21,273 bases of DNA, from positions 61,594 to 82,866 of the forward strand of contig VHZZ01000934.1 of assembly GCA_009801015.1 (NCBI GenBank), read 5' to 3'. The DNA comes from Silene noctiflora (lineage: Eukaryota > Streptophyta > Magnoliopsida > Caryophyllales > Caryophyllaceae). The notes under the pieces are model-generated. The model searched no databases and had not been told where the DNA came from. It saw nothing but the letters and a program-made list of their open reading frames with translations. Shown one piece after another: positions 19,002 through 21,273 of the stretch; position 1 is the first letter of the stretch, and each line of letters starts with the position of its first letter. The translations under genes were made by a program, and so were the position numbers.

Positions 19002-19444
19002 TCAGACTGCTATTGGTACTGACGAGCGACCCGCCAGAACAGAAGATAATTTTCTTGACTTGATGAAGAACGTTGTTGGAGATGTGTCAAAAGAACGGAC
19101 ATGCTGCATACGTCGGAGCAAGGTCGTGGAGTAGGCCAAAACCAAGGATGAAGCACGAATGATGAGACGTTTGGTCTGCCTACTTGATGAGTCAGAAGAA
19201 AGAACCCGGAAGTAACCATTTGTTGGAAGCTTGCGGACCTGTAAGTAAAATGTTACAGTAGATAGTGAAGGTGGATGGGCATTACCTTGAGGTGGTGATG
19301 CAGTAGAAACGAAATGTTGATTGCTTGTTAAAAGATAAGCCGACAGCTGAAAGTGCATGGACGCTATAAGATCAGATAAGCGCAGAATGTTACTTGGCTG
19401 GAGAGCAGTGACATTAAAAATAACGGAGTTGGGCGTAAGCCAAA
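19002..19444 (-). CDS. Hypothetical open stretch, possibly an exon of an interrupted gene
   Basis: One minus-strand frame is open from inside the mariner end down to a stop at 19002 (162 codons with an ATG at 19490, but that ATG is in the transposon end and cannot be the true start). Composition is more balanced and GC-richer than the flanks. The residues are rich in S, L, T and R, without a recognised domain or transmembrane run. Around 19243-19290 the minus strand has AAG-GTAATG and TTTTACTTACAG, which look like splice sites 48 bp apart; this is shorter than normal plant introns and in frame. It could be a gene remnant, a transposon part or chance. Confidence 0.25.
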
Positions 19445-19446
19445 TA

Positions 19447-19480
19447 CTCCCTCCATTCAACTCCACACTACCACTATGGT
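19447..19480 (+). repeat. 5' terminal inverted repeat of the mariner-like element
   Basis: CTCCCTCCATTCAACTCCAC followed by ACTACCACTATGG. The first 12 bases match the Stowaway MITE end at 10813 except for one base. The length of the repeat cannot be fixed without the right end. Confidence 0.7.
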
Positions 19481-19883
19481 TTATGCACAAATTTTAAGAC
19501 AATGTTAAAAAAGTATTAAAGGTACAAAATGACACACCAAAAATCTGCTTTATTAATGGATAAGCAGTTTGTGTTAAGAAGTTAATCTGTCATTAAACTT
19601 CCCACCAAAATTACAAGTGTTTAAAAACCCCACCAAAATCACGTGGTTTACTATTTCCCCCAAAAAAACATCGAATCCCAATTAGTGGGCCAAATATCCT
19701 ACAAGTATTACCTGGTTAACAACTTTTTACACAGATTTTCTTACTCTAAAAAATCACACATCTTTTCTTACTCTAAATAATTACACAGCTTTCTCTACCA
19801 AAATTACACAAATCCTAAAAACCCAAAAAATAAACACAAGTAATTACTTACAAACCCAGAAATTTACACAAGCTTTTAAATAA

Positions 19884-21178
19884 ATGGGTGCCAAATGTAT
19901 GTCGGAATCCACAAGTCATGAAGTTGCAGTGTACTTGCTTGAGAAGTCCAAACAGGGGAAACTCGGCCGTGGTGCCTTGAATGTAGCAGCAACTCGCTTT
20001 AATGTAAAGCGTAGAACAATCGCAAACATATGGAAACAAGCAAATACAACAAGAGCAGTAGGGGAAGCCTTAGATGTGAAGAGCAAAAGAGTAGGCAACA
20101 AGAATAGAAAAAGGATACTACCCGATATTGAACACATTAAATCATTGGACTGGTCTAAGAGAGATACCATGGTACGAGTTGCTGAAAACACGGGAGTTTC
20201 AGTGGCCACAGTCCATTCATGGGTTAATGCTGGTTTACTAAAGCCACATTCAAGCCCATTACATCCTCAACTCACAGGCACAAACAAGTACCACAGGTTA
20301 AAGCATGCTTTGAAATGTTTAGTGGTGGAACAAGTTGTGCAAGATTATTTAAATCTAAATGCAGTTCCCATAACAAAAATAAAGTTTGTTGAAATGAGCA
20401 GCATCATACACATGGATGAGAAGTGGTTTTACATTACCTATGATGGTCACAAGTTTTATGTTGTTGATGGGGAAGACTTACCATATAGGAGTTGTCAATC
20501 GAAGAGGTATATTACAAAAGTTATGTTTATGTGTGCCGTAAGTAGACCTATTTACTCAGGGAATGGGGTGTTATTATTTGATGGGAAAATTGGTATGTTT
20601 CCTTTCACAAAACTACAACCAGCAGCTCGGGCGAGCAGAAACAGACCAAGGGGAACTTTGGAGACAAAGCCAATTGACTCAATCACAAAACAAGTAACAA
20701 TAGAATGCATCATTGAGCAAGTCATACCAGCAATTAAGGCTAAGTGTCCTGAAGGTGCAAGTAAAGAAATATTCATACAACAAGATAATGCAAGGCCTCA
20801 TATCAAGAATAATGATCCAGATTTCATGGCTGTTGCAAACACAGATGGTTTCAACATTCACTTAATTTTCCAACCACCTAACTCACCAGATTTGAACTGT
20901 AATGACCTTGGGTATTTTAGGGCATACAGTCAATGCAATTAAAAAAAGAAGCACATTAAGTTGATGAACTAGTGAATAATGTTATGCAGGTATTTGTTGA
21001 TTATAGTCCAACCAAGTTAAACAACATTTTCCTAACACTACAATGTGTAATGGTTGAGATTATGAAAGCTAAGGGTCATAATAATTTTGCAATTCCACAC
21101 ATGAAGAAGGATCATCTAATTGCCCTAGGGATATTACCAAAAAATTTAGAGGTTAATGAAGGCTTAGTTAAAGAATGA
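19884..21178 (+). pseudogene. Mariner-like DD39D transposase, frameshifted
   Basis: The enzyme would cut and rejoin DNA at TA sites in the nucleus. The ATG at 19884 is preceded at once by an in-frame TAA, which supports this start. Residues 10-55 form the N-terminal helix-turn-helix typical of plant mariners (KLGRGALNVAA, RRTIANIWKQA). A second helix-turn-helix is near 95-120. The catalytic acidic residues are all present: D178 in HMDEKWFY, D301 in QQDNARPH and D341 in NCNDLG, with 39 residues between the last two, giving DD39D. At about 20924 one base appears lost, and the original frame ends after 352 codons at 20942. The C-terminal sequence continues in another frame to TGA at 21176-21178, with a stop at 20957-20959. 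The full protein would be about 435 residues, near the family size. Losing the C-terminal fifth probably inactivates it. Confidence 0.9.
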
Positions 21179-21273
21179 ATTGGGTATTTACAAGGAATAG
21201 GTCAAGCTGAGGGGTTAGAGTACTTAATTGGTGAATTATGGTAAAATGTAACCTTAAAATGTTCAATCATTTT

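Larger units (their letters stand above)
19447..21273 (+). mobile_element. Mariner-like element, 5' part (3' end outside the window)
   Basis: It begins CTCCCTCCATTCAACTCCAC directly after a TA at 19445-19446, the terminal sequence and target of plant mariner-like elements. A 437-bp leader precedes the transposase frame at 19884. The 3' inverted repeat and second TA are not seen and should lie to the right of the window. The insertion cuts the open minus-strand stretch at 19002-19444. Confidence 0.85.

Overview
This window is nuclear DNA of a flowering plant, dominated by transposons. The signs are plant-type LTR retrotransposons primed by tRNA-Asp and initiator tRNA-Met, TTA-flanked Harbinger/Tourist MITEs, a Stowaway MITE, a LINE with a zf-RVT finger and a DD39D mariner. 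A eudicot is likely; the order cannot be fixed from the sequence. I found no intact host gene, rRNA, tRNA or CRISPR array.

Layout. 1-1549: 5' end of a minus-strand, Athila-like element (leader, tRNA-Asp primer site, 1.26-kb LTR), inserted into another LTR. 1550-8609: a minus-strand mosaic of one Ty3/gypsy-like family: LTR X (1550-2267), a 3.7-kb internal region without usable ORFs, an initiator-Met primer site (5960-5971), LTR Y (5975-7359), then a second X-type LTR fragment (7360-8609). LTR Y is not the partner of the left LTR, so the block is recombined or nested. 8610-10810: decayed DNA with two possible copia-like LTR remnants in opposite orientation. 10811-12040: a Stowaway MITE, then a TTA-flanked Harbinger MITE inside an older inverted-repeat element. 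12040-14160: AT-rich sequence with one small fold-back and no recognisable gene. 14177-18285: a decayed LINE, split by a plus-strand relative of the gypsy family whose 3' LTR is unusually long (3.3 kb) and carries an internal 0.6-kb duplication. 18450-18752: another TTA-flanked MITE. 19002-19444: an open minus-strand stretch of unknown identity. 19447-end: a mariner-like element with a frameshifted transposase, running off the window.

Most notable observation. About 40 copies of a near-palindromic 12-mer (ACTCG-GT-CGAGT and variants) occur in six clusters. In the gypsy-family LTRs the cluster lies between the LTR start and the TATA box. In the leader downstream of the iMet primer site there are 12 copies, in three groups of four. 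Copies are 19-22 bp apart and groups repeat every 113-114 bp. This looks like a phased binding array or a structured-RNA module. No search was possible, so novelty is unproven.
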